Shown piece after piece: positions 27,136 through 36,010 of a stretch of DNA of 64,000 nucleotides. Location of the stretch: NCBI RefSeq assembly GCF_020731415.2, contig NZ_CP088276.1, forward strand, positions 62,001 to 126,000. The letters run 5' to 3'. Origin of the DNA: Phyllobacterium sp. T1293 (GTDB lineage Bacteria; Pseudomonadota; Alphaproteobacteria; Rhizobiales; Rhizobiaceae). Made by a program: the position numbers and the translations under genes. Positions within the stretch are counted from its first letter, which is position 1; the number at the start of each line of letters is the position of its first letter. The notes beneath the pieces are model-generated. The model worked only from the letters and a program-made list of their open reading frames with translations. It was not told the DNA's origin and searched no databases.

Positions 27136-27885
27136 ATGGCGGGCCCAATCGAACAATTCGAGATAAAGCCGCTTATACCTCTCGTGGATATTGCGGGTTA
27201 CGAGTTCAGCTTTACCAACTCGGCCGCCTATATGGTTTTGACCGTTACAATTTCCTGTGCATTTCTGATGATTTCAACGGTCAGGCGAAAGCTCGTACCG
27301 GGTCGTTGGCAGTCGGCAACCGAGCTGCTTTACGAATTTGTCTCAGGTCTGCTTCGACAGAATGCTGGTGAGCAGGGCATGCGCTTTTTCCCGTTCATTT
27401 TCTCTCTGTTCATGTTCATTCTCGTGGCAAATCTCATTGGGATGTTTCCCTATGCATTTACGGTGACCAGCCAGATCATCGTCACATTTGCATTGGCAGT
27501 TCTTGTTTTCCTGACGGTTACAATTTTCGGATTTTTACGCCATGGCCTGAAGTTCCTGCGTCTATTCATGCCGGATGGTGTGCCAATCGCACTCGCTCCA
27601 ATTATTATCCCTATTGAAATTATCTCTTACCTGTCGCGCCCACTCAGCCATTCTGTGCGCCTCTTTGCGGTGATGCTTGCGGGGCACATCACGTTGAAAG
27701 TGTTTTCGGGCTTTGTGGCGGAGCTTGTGGGGATGGGCGGACTGGGAATTCTCGCTGCCGTGTTGCCATTGGCAATGACCGTCGCTTTAACCGGCCTCGA
27801 ACTGCTGATGTCGTTCATTCAGGCTTACGTCTTTGCCATGCTCGCATGCATGTATTTGAACGATGCGCTTCATCCCGGCCATTGA
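27136..27885 (+). CDS. atpB: Orphan F0F1 ATP synthase subunit a paralog
   Basis: Membrane protein of 249 aa that matches subunit a of F-type ATP synthase, the proton half-channel facing the c-ring. It has the alphaproteobacterial length and ends in LNDALHPGH. The essential arginine is R175 ([10 protein letters not shown]), Q229 (FIQAYVF) is the expected helix-5 glutamine, and H184 replaces the E. coli Glu219 as in relatives. The usual Asn four residues after the Arg is V179 here. No atpE, atpF or other subunit gene flanks it, so it is probably a second copy. GGAGGG seven bases before ATG 27136 sets the start. Whether it assembles with the main enzyme is unknown. Confidence 0.88.
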   Translation: MAGPIEQFEIKPLIPLVDIAGYEFSFTNSAAYMVLTVTISCAFLMISTVRRKLVPGRWQSATELLYEFVSGLLRQNAGEQGMRFFPFIFSLFMFILVANLIGMFPYAFTVTSQIIVTFALAVLVFLTVTIFGFLRHGLKFLRLFMPDGVPIALAPIIIPIEIISYLSRPLSHSVRLFAVMLAGHITLKVFSGFVAELVGMGGLGILAAVLPLAMTVALTGLELLMSFIQAYVFAMLACMYLNDALHPGH

Positions 27886-27903
27886 GACTGCCGAATTGCG
27901 CTT

Positions 27904-28794
27904 TCACTCGACTTCATAACGGCTTGCGCCTTCGATGTGGCGGCGCAAGAGAGCTTCGGCAAAGACCACATCATTTTCAGAAAGAGCGTCGAGGATTGCA
28001 ATGTGCTCGATGCAGACTTGGCGAATGCGGTCGTAAGCCAGCCGTTCAAAATAGGCATATTCGGTAATCCGCCGGAGGCTGTTCTGCTGGCGAACAGCCT
28101 GTACAAGAAAGCGGTTGCCTGACCAGATTGCCAGTGCCTCATGAAACGATGCATTGACATTAAACCATTGATCCCGCTGAACCGATGCAGCGGGAATGCG
28201 CATGATTTCAGCTTGCGCAGCCCGTATCGACGCCAGTTGCTCCTTGTCCGCTTTAAATCCGGGATGCCGTAAAGCACCGCATTCCAGAATCATGCGAAAT
28301 TGATAGCTTTCTTCTTCGACCTGATCGGTATCGAGGCTCTCGGCAAAAGCCCAGCCATGCCCCCTTTGACGCTGCACAAGACCTTCTGCGGCAAATCGCA
28401 AAAGCACCTTGCGAATGGTTCCCCGCGTGGAGTTGTACCGCTCGGCAAGCAATGTTTCCGATACTTCAACGGGGATTGCGCCCGTTGCGCGATCGGCCAT
28501 GAGCCGTTTGTGAATATCTTCAAGTTCCGACGGTGGAGCAATACCGTCGATACCACCGTTTCCTTCCGGCAGCAGAGCCAGAATATATCCTCGGCCAACT
28601 GCATGGGCCAGAACCCCGCGGCTCGCCAGCAGCGCCAGAGCTGATCTTATCGGCGATCGCGAGACGCCCAACCTTTTGGCCAGCGCAAAATCGGATACGC
28701 GCTCTCCCACTGGCCAACGCTCCGACGAAGCCAAGGAAACGATCTGACGGGCGATTTCTATCTGCAGATCACTTGCTGTCAACATGGGCTCCAT
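27904..28794 (-). CDS. GntR-family regulator with two winged helices and FCD domain
   Basis: Regulator of 296 aa with unusual order: a GntR winged helix at residues 10-72 (FALAKRLGVSRSPIRSALALL), a second GntR-like winged helix at about 90-151 (LLAERYNSTRGTIRKVLLRFAAEGL), then an FCD ligand domain (about 160-290) with a metal- or acid-binding His-rich pattern (HEALA, HIAIL, RRHIEGA). Most FadR-type members have only one HTH. It is divergent from the C45 hydrolase gene across 99 bases holding repeated CTGTA half-sites. It probably represses that transporter-hydrolase operon. Confidence 0.85.
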   Translation of the reverse strand: MEPMLTASDLQIEIARQIVSLASSERWPVGERVSDFALAKRLGVSRSPIRSALALLASRGVLAHAVGRGYILALLPEGNGGIDGIAPPSELEDIHKRLMADRATGAIPVEVSETLLAERYNSTRGTIRKVLLRFAAEGLVQRQRGHGWAFAESLDTDQVEEESYQFRMILECGALRHPGFKADKEQLASIRAAQAEIMRIPAASVQRDQWFNVNASFHEALAIWSGNRFLVQAVRQQNSLRRITEYAYFERLAYDRIRQVCIEHIAILDALSENDVVFAEALLRRHIEGASRYEVE

Positions 28795-28827
28795 TTTATC
28801 ACGGGCTTATTTTTGCACAAAAGCCAA

Positions 28828-28855
28828 TTGACACGCAATCATCCTGTATTAAACT
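28828..28855 (+). promoter_or_regulatory. Candidate promoter of the C45-transporter operon
   Basis: TTGACA at 28828-28833 and TAAACT at 28850-28855 are 16 bases apart, close to the housekeeping sigma pattern, and lie 39 bases before the C45 start codon. The -10 element is imperfect. Confidence 0.45.
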
Positions 28856-28880
28856 GTACGTAATTAAACCAAAATACAGT
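28844..28880. promoter_or_regulatory. Repeated CTGTA half-sites, likely GntR operator
   Basis: CTGTATT (28844-28850) pairs with AATACAG (28873-28879), and ACTGTA (28853-28858) pairs with TACAGT (28875-28880). The nested half-sites overlap the candidate -10 element and end 13 bases before the C45 gene. Two half-sites on one side would suit a regulator with two DNA-binding modules per chain. Confidence 0.5.
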
Positions 28881-28893
28881 ACAAGGCTGAGTG

Positions 28894-30039
28894 ATGAGTT
28901 CTTACCCAACATCCTTTCCATTTGTAACCGTTTCCGGAACGCCGTTCGAGCGCGGTCGTCAGTATGGTGCTGCGGTGCCAGAACGCGTGAAAATCAGCGT
29001 TGCGCTATATGGCGATCAGCTTGCCAAACTGGGTTACAGCTCAGCCGAAAAGACGCGGCTTATTCAGGAGTTTGCCGGGGAGATTGCGAATTTCGGGGCG
29101 CATTACATCGAAGAGATGCGCGGTATAGCTGAAGGTGCCGGCGTGGATTTTGAGGACATTGTCATGATCAATGCCCGCACCGAAGTGATCGCGAAGGCAC
29201 GTCTGGAAAAGAATGCGCCACTCGATGAAGAAGATGAAATTGATGATGGCTGCACCGGTGCGGTCATTTTGCCCGAGCGAAGTGCGGACGGTACGCTTAT
29301 TCATGGCCAGAACTGGGACTGGAAGACCGAATGCGCCGAGACGGCCATTGTCCTTCGCGTGCTGCAGGATGACGGGCCAGATTTTCTGACATTCGTTGAA
29401 GCGGGCGGACTTGCCCGAAACGGAATGAACAGTTCAGGCGTCTGCATCACCGCAAACTATCTTGAATCGGATCGCGACTACAAACAGCAGGGTGTTCCTC
29501 TGGCGCTGATCCGCCGCAAGGCATTGGAACAGGAACATTTCGCGCTTGCGATGCGCGCGGTTGCAGGCACTCCAAAGGCCTGTTCCAACAATATGATCCT
29601 TTCTACAAGCGCAGGTTTTGCGATCGATCTGGAATGCGCACCCGATGAAGTGTTTCAGATATTGCCGACGGATGGTCTTGTCGTTCATGCAAACCATTGG
29701 ACCAGTCCCATTGCACTCTCGAAACTCAAGGACACAGGCTTGCCGCATGTGCCTGAGAGCCCCTACCGCGATTGGCGCGTGCGCAAGATTCTGGAGGAGG
29801 CCGGGCCGAAACTTGGCATCGCCGATATGAAGCGTGCATTTTTCGATGACTTCCTGACGCCCTACGCCGTGTGCAGGCCACCAAGATTGAACACCGAGGG
29901 TAATCTCTCCGCCACGGTGGCAATGGTCATCATGCACCCGTCAAGTGGCACGATGGAGGTCGCTTGCCTACCGGCTATCAACCGCAATTTCACGCGTTAC
30001 AGCCTCACCGTAGACCCGGTTCAAGTTGCCGCCGCGTAG
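28894..30039 (+). CDS. C45-family Ntn-hydrolase (acyl-CoA:6-APA acyltransferase-like)
   Basis: Protein of 381 aa of the C45 family, whose members cut themselves before a cysteine that becomes the N-terminal nucleophile and then hydrolyse or transfer acyl groups on amides. The cleavage site is visible as EIDDGCTGAVIL with C120 as predicted nucleophile; the opening PFERGRQYGAAVPERVK and the HGQNWDWK segment are typical. No signal peptide, so it acts in the cytoplasm. ATG 28894 is chosen over GTG 28891. It heads an operon with a peptide-type importer, suggesting it deacylates the imported compound. Substrate unknown. Confidence 0.85.
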   Translation: MSSYPTSFPFVTVSGTPFERGRQYGAAVPERVKISVALYGDQLAKLGYSSAEKTRLIQEFAGEIANFGAHYIEEMRGIAEGAGVDFEDIVMINARTEVIAKARLEKNAPLDEEDEIDDGCTGAVILPERSADGTLIHGQNWDWKTECAETAIVLRVLQDDGPDFLTFVEAGGLARNGMNSSGVCITANYLESDRDYKQQGVPLALIRRKALEQEHFALAMRAVAGTPKACSNNMILSTSAGFAIDLECAPDEVFQILPTDGLVVHANHWTSPIALSKLKDTGLPHVPESPYRDWRVRKILEEAGPKLGIADMKRAFFDDFLTPYAVCRPPRLNTEGNLSATVAMVIMHPSSGTMEVACLPAINRNFTRYSLTVDPVQVAAA

Positions 30040-30104
30040 TCGATCAAAGTTTTCCTTCTTCAACCACCGGGCACCAAGTCCGGATGAATAATGGGGTTCA
30101 GAAC

Positions 30105-31646
30105 ATGAAGAATGCTATTTTGGTTTCTCTGTTGTTGGGGCTGTCCGCAGCGCCTGCCGCCGCCCAATCAATCACAGCAGCAATTCCAGCTGATATTCGC
30201 AGCTCCAATCCCGGGGTAAACCGTGACGACTATACCGACGCTGTGGTCCTGCATTCGGTCGAAGGGTTGGTCGGATACAAGGAAGATGGAACCGTCGGCC
30301 CACTTCTCGCGCAGGATTACCAGCTGTCGCCTGATGGGCTGACCTATACGTTCAAACTGAGATCTGGCGTGACGTTCCATAATGGAGAAGCGCTCACCGC
30401 TGATGACGTGCTCTGGAGCTGGTCCCGTTACATGGACCCCAAAACAGAGTGGCGATGCTTGCCGGAGTTTGACGGACGCAACGGGCTCAAGGTCGAGTCC
30501 GTCACTGCGTCTGATCCGCAAACGGTTGTCATGAAAATCAATCACCCCAGCGCCATTTTCCTGGATACACTGGCACGCACTGATTGTGGAATGACAGCCA
30601 TTTTGCAGAAGGCTTCAGTGAAAGCTGATGGAAGCTGGGACAAACCAATCGGCACCGGACCGTATAAGTTTGGCGACTGGAAGCGCGGCGAATACATCAC
30701 CCTTGATGCGTTTGAAAACTACACCTCGCCTGCCGGAGAAAAGGCTGATGGCTATATCGGCGCAAAGCGACCTTTGATCAAGGAAATCAAATTCCTCGTC
30801 GTGCCTGACCCTGCAACGGTGAAAGCTGGCCTGTTGTCCGGCGCGCTGGATATCGCATCGGTTCTGAGTACGGACATTCCCGAATTCTCCGCCAACCCGA
30901 ACTTTGTGGTGACCGCAGGAGCAGAGGCCTCCAAGCACACATTTCTGATGCAGACCAAAGATCCGCTGCTTTCAAAAGTGGAATTGCGCCAGGCTATTGC
31001 TGCGGCACTGGATCTTCCGACATTGGTCGCACAGGCCACCAATGGAAGCGGTCAGCCTAATAATTCCGCGATCTTTCCGGGATCGCGATATTATAGCGAT
31101 ACCCAGAAAGAGGCTTTTACCCCTGATCCAACTAAGGTAGCAGAACTGCTTGCCAAGGCCGGATATAAGGGCGAAGAAATCACCATCATCGCCAATAAAC
31201 GCCCCACGGCACCAAGCTTTGATGCGGCGGTCGTTGCGCAAGCAATGCTTCAGGCCGTTGGCATCAATGTCCGAATTGAGGTTCTGGATTGGTCAACGCA
31301 GCTCGACCGGTACAATTCCGGCAAATACCAGATGATGTCTTTCTCATACTCGGCGCGTCTCGATCCCGCGCTGAGCTTTGAACAGTTCTCCGGCCCGAAA
31401 GACAAACAGCCACGAAAAGTCTGGGACAATCCGGAGGCTCTCGGGCTTATCGCCAAAGCCATGGAGATATCCGATCAAACGCAACGGCAAGGCATATTTG
31501 ACCTGCTTCACAAACAGCTTCTGCATGATGTCCCTTTGATCATCTACTGCAATGGAACCGGTGAAACCGTCAGCAGCAAGCGTTTGAAGGGCATACCCGC
31601 CTGGCAGGCGAAGCTTCGTCTCTGGGAACTCAGTGTCGAGCAATAG
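30105..31646 (+). CDS. Peptide/nickel-type ABC substrate-binding protein (family 5)
   Basis: Periplasmic binding protein of 513 aa with signal peptide (MKNAILVSLLLGLSAAPAAAQ, cleavage near residue 20). Family 5 features: DGTVGPLLAQDYQLSPDGLTYTF split by few residues, LRSGVTFHNGEALTADDVLWSW, and GTGPYKF. It receives a peptide or other organic ligand for the permeases that follow. ATG 30105 sits at the signal peptide; an in-frame ATG at 30084 gives a longer N terminus. It follows the C45 gene by 65 bases. Confidence 0.9.
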   Translation: MKNAILVSLLLGLSAAPAAAQSITAAIPADIRSSNPGVNRDDYTDAVVLHSVEGLVGYKEDGTVGPLLAQDYQLSPDGLTYTFKLRSGVTFHNGEALTADDVLWSWSRYMDPKTEWRCLPEFDGRNGLKVESVTASDPQTVVMKINHPSAIFLDTLARTDCGMTAILQKASVKADGSWDKPIGTGPYKFGDWKRGEYITLDAFENYTSPAGEKADGYIGAKRPLIKEIKFLVVPDPATVKAGLLSGALDIASVLSTDIPEFSANPNFVVTAGAEASKHTFLMQTKDPLLSKVELRQAIAAALDLPTLVAQATNGSGQPNNSAIFPGSRYYSDTQKEAFTPDPTKVAELLAKAGYKGEEITIIANKRPTAPSFDAAVVAQAMLQAVGINVRIEVLDWSTQLDRYNSGKYQMMSFSYSARLDPALSFEQFSGPKDKQPRKVWDNPEALGLIAKAMEISDQTQRQGIFDLLHKQLLHDVPLIIYCNGTGETVSSKRLKGIPAWQAKLRLWELSVEQ

Positions 31647-31678
31647 TCACTCTGGTTCGATACATCTGAGAGGCCAGC

Positions 31679-32623
31679 ATGTTGAAGTTCGCGCTCACCC
31701 GAGTTGGTACGGCTATCCCGACATTGTTTATTGTGGCGGTGTCCGTTTTCTTTCTCATTCGGCTTATTCCCGGCGACCCAGCTGCATTGATGCTGGGTGA
31801 TCTTGCCGACCCGGCCAGTCTTGCGGATTTGCGAGCGCGGTTGGGACTTGACCAGAGTATTCCGACCCAGTTTGCAATCTGGATCGGCAATATATTGCAT
31901 GGGGATTTTGGCCGGTCGATCACCAACCAGCAGGAGGTCTTGCCTCTCATACTGGCGCGATTGCGTATCAGCGCGGAGATCGTTCTGATTGCGGTATTTC
32001 TGGCAAGCATTGTTGCTGTTCCGGCAGGTATGATCGCCGCATGGCGACAGAACAGCATCACAGATGTGGCTTTGGTGGGCGGTGCGACCCTTCTGCTTTC
32101 CATCCCCGCATTCTGGATGGGTTTGCTTCTGCTGTTATTCTTCGGATTGAAACTGGGCTGGCTCCCCGTGCTCGGCTATGTCTCCATGTCCCAGAATCTT
32201 CCACAAGGATTGCTCTATATCATCCTACCCGTGGTGACACTCTTCCTGCATGAGATCGGCGTCATCCTGCGCATGGCACGCGCTTCGACACTTGAGGTCA
32301 TGCAGCTTGAATATATTACCCATGCCCGAGCCAAGGGCCTTTCGGAATCCGCTGTCCTCTGGCGTCACGCCTTCAAGAACGCTTTTGGCCCGACATGGAC
32401 CCTTATCGGCATTGTTCTGGGAAACCTGCTTGGCGGCATTGCCGTGGTTGAAACGGTATTCACGATCCCCGGTCTCGGGCGGTTGCTTGTCGATGCAATT
32501 TTTGCCCGGGACTATCCGGTGATCCAAGGCTGTCTCCTGCTCATCGCAACTGTTTACGTGCTGGTAAACCTCGTTGTCGATCTGCTCTATCCCATATTCG
32601 ATCCGAGGGTGACTGCAGAATGA
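31679..32623 (+). CDS. Peptide-type ABC transporter permease (DppB-like)
   Basis: Membrane subunit of 314 aa with six predicted helices. DppB/OppB marks are clear: SVFFLIRLIPGDPAALMLG near the N terminus, then the EAA loop ending in AKGLSESAVLWRHAFKNA and the ETVFTIPGLGRLLVDAI segment. It overlaps the next permease start by ATGA, so translation is coupled. Confidence 0.92.
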   Translation: MLKFALTRVGTAIPTLFIVAVSVFFLIRLIPGDPAALMLGDLADPASLADLRARLGLDQSIPTQFAIWIGNILHGDFGRSITNQQEVLPLILARLRISAEIVLIAVFLASIVAVPAGMIAAWRQNSITDVALVGGATLLLSIPAFWMGLLLLLFFGLKLGWLPVLGYVSMSQNLPQGLLYIILPVVTLFLHEIGVILRMARASTLEVMQLEYITHARAKGLSESAVLWRHAFKNAFGPTWTLIGIVLGNLLGGIAVVETVFTIPGLGRLLVDAIFARDYPVIQGCLLLIATVYVLVNLVVDLLYPIFDPRVTAE

Positions 32624-33432
32624 GAAATCTTGCTCCCAATGCGCTTTTAGGCAGCGCTCTTATCGGAACACTTCTGACCGGAGCATTCATGGGTGCGGTC
32701 TGGACGCCGTACGATCCGCTTGGTCTGAATTTCAAACTCAGACTTGCCGGGCCAAGTGCAGCCCATTGGTTGGGGACGGATGAGTTTGGCCGTGACGTGC
32801 TCAGCCGGTTGCTCGCCGGTGCTGCAACCAGCTTCTGGATAAGTCTGCTGACCGTTGTTCTGGCAGTGACCGCTGGCACGTTGATCGGAATGCTGACGGG
32901 CTATTTCCGTGGCTGGATCGATCGTATCATCATGACGTTCAACGATGCTTTGCTTGCTTTTCCCGGTATCCTGCTGGCGCTTGGATTGCTCGCGGTGGTG
33001 GGCGCCAATAAATACGGCATCATTCTGGCTCTTGGGCTAGCCTATACACCGACAGTTGTTCGTATTGTCCGTGGCAATGTCCTGTCATTGCGGGAACGGG
33101 AATTCATCGAAGCCTCCCGCGTGATGGGCAATTCGAATGCTTATACCATGTTCAGACATATTCTGCCCAACTGTATCGCGCCGCTTACGGTTCTTGCGAC
33201 GTCGATGTTCGGCTGGGTGCTGCTTGCTGAAAGCGCGTTGAGCTTTCTCGGTCTTGGTGTACCGCCTCCCGCGCCGACATGGGGCAATATGCTGGCCAGC
33301 GGGCGGCCATTCATTTCGCAGGCGATCTGGCTTGCCATTTTCCCCGGCCTTTGCATTTCGCTGACCCTGCTCGGGATTAATCTGCTTGGCGACGCACTTC
33401 GCGACAGACTCGATCCAAGGATGAGGGGATGA
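32620..33432 (+). CDS. Peptide-type ABC transporter permease (DppC-like)
   Basis: Second membrane subunit, 270 aa. Typical DppC sequences are HWLGTDEFGRDVLSRLLAGA, the EAA loop FIEASRVMGNSNAYTMFRHILPN and the C-terminal ALRDRLDPRMRG. It overlaps both neighbours by ATGA. The N-terminal cytoplasmic tail is short. Confidence 0.92.
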   Translation: MRNLAPNALLGSALIGTLLTGAFMGAVWTPYDPLGLNFKLRLAGPSAAHWLGTDEFGRDVLSRLLAGAATSFWISLLTVVLAVTAGTLIGMLTGYFRGWIDRIIMTFNDALLAFPGILLALGLLAVVGANKYGIILALGLAYTPTVVRIVRGNVLSLREREFIEASRVMGNSNAYTMFRHILPNCIAPLTVLATSMFGWVLLAESALSFLGLGVPPPAPTWGNMLASGRPFISQAIWLAIFPGLCISLTLLGINLLGDALRDRLDPRMRG

Positions 33433-35105
33433 CGATGCAGGAAAAGTCACCACTTCTTGACGTGCGCGGCCTTTCTTTGGAAGTAGCGCGAACAGGCATC
33501 AAAATCCTCAAAGCCATCAGCTTTAATGTGAAAGCGGGTGAGATTGTTGGGATAGTTGGAGAATCCGGGTCCGGAAAGTCCATGGCCGCCCGCGCCATCA
33601 TTGCCCTGAACCCGCCCGCGGTACACCGCACCGCCGGAACGATAAGTTTCGAAGGCCGGGATACGGGCTCCATGCACAAGCGCGATTTGCAGGCTTTGCG
33701 TGGTGCGCGGGTCGGCATGGTTTTCCAGGAGCCAATGACTTCGCTCAATCCCTCAATGACAATCGGCCGTCAGCTGGAAGAGGGGCTGCGGCTGCACCGG
33801 CGGTTGACAAGCCGCGAGCGCCATCGGCTGATTGTAGAGATGCTTGCCCGCGTTGGCCTGAATGATCCGCAAACTGCGCTTGCAGCCATGCCGCACCATT
33901 TCTCCGGTGGCATGCGCCAACGTATCATGCTGGCAGCGGTGATGCTGCTCAAGCCCGCATTACTCATTGCTGATGAGCCAACGACTGCACTGGATGCGGT
34001 GGTCCAGCGTGATGTACTCGAGTTGATGGTCGATCTGACGCGGGAGAACAACACGGCTGTCCTAATGATCAGCCATGACCTGGCAATGGTGGCCAAGTAC
34101 TCGGATCGTGTCGTGGTAATGTCGCAAGGCGAAATCGTCGAACAGGGCGATACGAAAGATCTGCTTCGCGCGCCGCAGCATCCCTATACCCGCAAATTGC
34201 TGTCTGCCTTGCCACACCGCATACCTGCGCGTTCCACGGAGGTTTCGCCTGTTGCACGAATAAATGTCGACAATCTCGTTGTGGATTTTGCGGCTCGCCG
34301 AAGCCTCCTGCGCAAAGGGCAACCGAAACGTGCGCTGAACGGGGTTAGTTTGAATGTCATGCCGGGAGAGGTCGTCGCTGTCGTTGGCGGATCGGGTTCT
34401 GGCAAGACGACATTGGGTCGGACAATTGCCGGGCTTATCAAGCCAAGTGGCGGCGAAATTCTGTTCAATGGGAAGTCGATCCAAACGTCGACGAGCGACT
34501 ATGCTGATTACAGGCTCAACTGCCAGATGGTGTTCCAGGACCCCTATTCGTCACTTGATCCGCGCATGACAATTGGCAGTCTGGTGGGAGAGGCATTGCG
34601 CCATTCGATTGATCTGACCAGCAGAGAGAGGAGCTTGCGCATTGCGGAGGTTCTCGATGAAGTTGGGTTGTCTGCGGAGTTTGCTTCCCGTTTCCCGCAC
34701 CAGCTCTCCGGTGGCCAGCGTCAGCGCGTTGCGATCGCCCGGGCGGTTGTAAGGCGGCCGCAATTCGTGATTGCCGATGAGCCGGTGTCTGCGCTGGATG
34801 TCACCGTTCGTGCGCAGGTGCTCAAGCTGTTTGCCGAGTTGCAACGAAAGCATGGGTTCTCGTGCCTGTTCATCAGCCATGATCTGGCGGTTGTCGAGCA
34901 GATCGCCGATCGGGTTATTGTCATGAACAATGGCGTGATCGTGGAGCAGGGGAGCCGCGATGCCATCTTTGACAATCCGCAGCATGATTACACCCGCAAA
35001 CTGCTTCAGGCTATTCCCGCTCTTTTTGGAACAGAAAATGGCGGTGTGGAACTGGGATGGCGTTTTGACGAAGTCGGCAGGAAATCAGTCCAAGGCAGGA
35101 ACTGA
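33429..35105 (+). CDS. Fused dual ATP-binding protein (DppD-DppF type)
   Basis: One chain of 558 aa carries both ATPase domains of a peptide importer. The first (about residues 1-265) has Walker A GESGSGKS, signature FSGGMRQRI and Walker [13 protein letters not shown]; the second (about 275-545) has [18 protein letters not shown] and FVIADEPVSALD. Both include the extra C-terminal segment (HPYTRKLL, HDYTRKLL) of oligopeptide ATPases. A single gene thus replaces the usual D and F pair. ATG 33429 overlaps the permease stop; ATG 33435 is an alternative. Confidence 0.92.
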   Translation: MTMQEKSPLLDVRGLSLEVARTGIKILKAISFNVKAGEIVGIVGESGSGKSMAARAIIALNPPAVHRTAGTISFEGRDTGSMHKRDLQALRGARVGMVFQEPMTSLNPSMTIGRQLEEGLRLHRRLTSRERHRLIVEMLARVGLNDPQTALAAMPHHFSGGMRQRIMLAAVMLLKPALLIADEPTTALDAVVQRDVLELMVDLTRENNTAVLMISHDLAMVAKYSDRVVVMSQGEIVEQGDTKDLLRAPQHPYTRKLLSALPHRIPARSTEVSPVARINVDNLVVDFAARRSLLRKGQPKRALNGVSLNVMPGEVVAVVGGSGSGKTTLGRTIAGLIKPSGGEILFNGKSIQTSTSDYADYRLNCQMVFQDPYSSLDPRMTIGSLVGEALRHSIDLTSRERSLRIAEVLDEVGLSAEFASRFPHQLSGGQRQRVAIARAVVRRPQFVIADEPVSALDVTVRAQVLKLFAELQRKHGFSCLFISHDLAVVEQIADRVIVMNNGVIVEQGSRDAIFDNPQHDYTRKLLQAIPALFGTENGGVELGWRFDEVGRKSVQGRN

Positions 35106-35134
35106 AACCATGTTTTGTTATAGCGAGGAATCTC

Positions 35135-35977
35135 ATGTCATTTTCATTTGAAGGCCGGGCTCAGACGATCTACGATCTTGGTCGTACGGCGATTTTTGCC
35201 CTCAAGTCCGACCCGCGCTTTCACTATTGCCTCTATGTTCCTCCCATTGTCGGCAACGGCGAGAAAGTCGATCTTCTGGTGGCTGTCCACGGCACTGGCC
35301 GAACGTCCTTTCTGGATTTCCGCGATGGTTTTGCCGAGTTCGGCCGGTGGAACAGCTGCGCCATCCTTTGTCCCATTTTCCCGATTGGGGTGAGGGGAGA
35401 TGATGCGCGAAGCGGATACAAATTCATGATTGAAGGCGATATCCGCTATGATCTGGTTCTGCTTGAAATGGTGGCGGAGGTTGCTGCCAAGTATCAACAG
35501 GACTGGGACACATTTGCCATGTTCGGATTTTCCGGTGGCGGTCACTTTACCCATCGTTTTGCGATATTGCATCCGCAACGGCTCTGGGCGGCTTCCATTG
35601 GAGCGCCAGGATCAGTTACCCTTCTTGACCCCTCGAAGGATTGGTGGGTGGGCATTCGCAATCTTGAGGATCGGTTTGGTGTTACCTTTGACCGGGAGAA
35701 ACTAGCTCGTATTCCCGTTCACATGGTCGTCGGCGATGCCGATCTGGAAACATGGGAAATCACCATCCCTGAAAACAGCGTGAACTGGATGCCGGGAGCC
35801 AACGATGCCGGGCGTAACCGCCCGGAACGATTGTCAGCCTTGCGGCGCTCCTTCGAAGATGCCGGTGTCTCGGTGCGGTTTGATCTCGTACCCGGTATCT
35901 CACATGATCGAATGCAGGTGCTTGATTATGTTCAAAACTTTCTCACGGACGTACTAAGCGAGCGGCGTTCAGTTTAA
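35135..35977 (+). CDS. Alpha/beta-hydrolase in the C45-transporter operon
   Basis: A 280-aa alpha/beta-hydrolase. The nucleophile elbow is GFSGGGHF with S133; HGTGRT near residue 52 would form the oxyanion hole; a later Asp (VVGDADLETWEI) and His (PGISHDRMQ) complete a catalytic triad. No signal peptide. It follows the ATPase gene by 29 bases with GCGAGGAA upstream, so it belongs to the operon and may hydrolyse an ester or amide of the imported molecule together with the C45 enzyme. Confidence 0.82.
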   Translation: MSFSFEGRAQTIYDLGRTAIFALKSDPRFHYCLYVPPIVGNGEKVDLLVAVHGTGRTSFLDFRDGFAEFGRWNSCAILCPIFPIGVRGDDARSGYKFMIEGDIRYDLVLLEMVAEVAAKYQQDWDTFAMFGFSGGGHFTHRFAILHPQRLWAASIGAPGSVTLLDPSKDWWVGIRNLEDRFGVTFDREKLARIPVHMVVGDADLETWEITIPENSVNWMPGANDAGRNRPERLSALRRSFEDAGVSVRFDLVPGISHDRMQVLDYVQNFLTDVLSERRSV

Positions 35978-36010
35978 CCGTCCGGTGAGATGATGGGGCG
36001 TCGTATTTTG

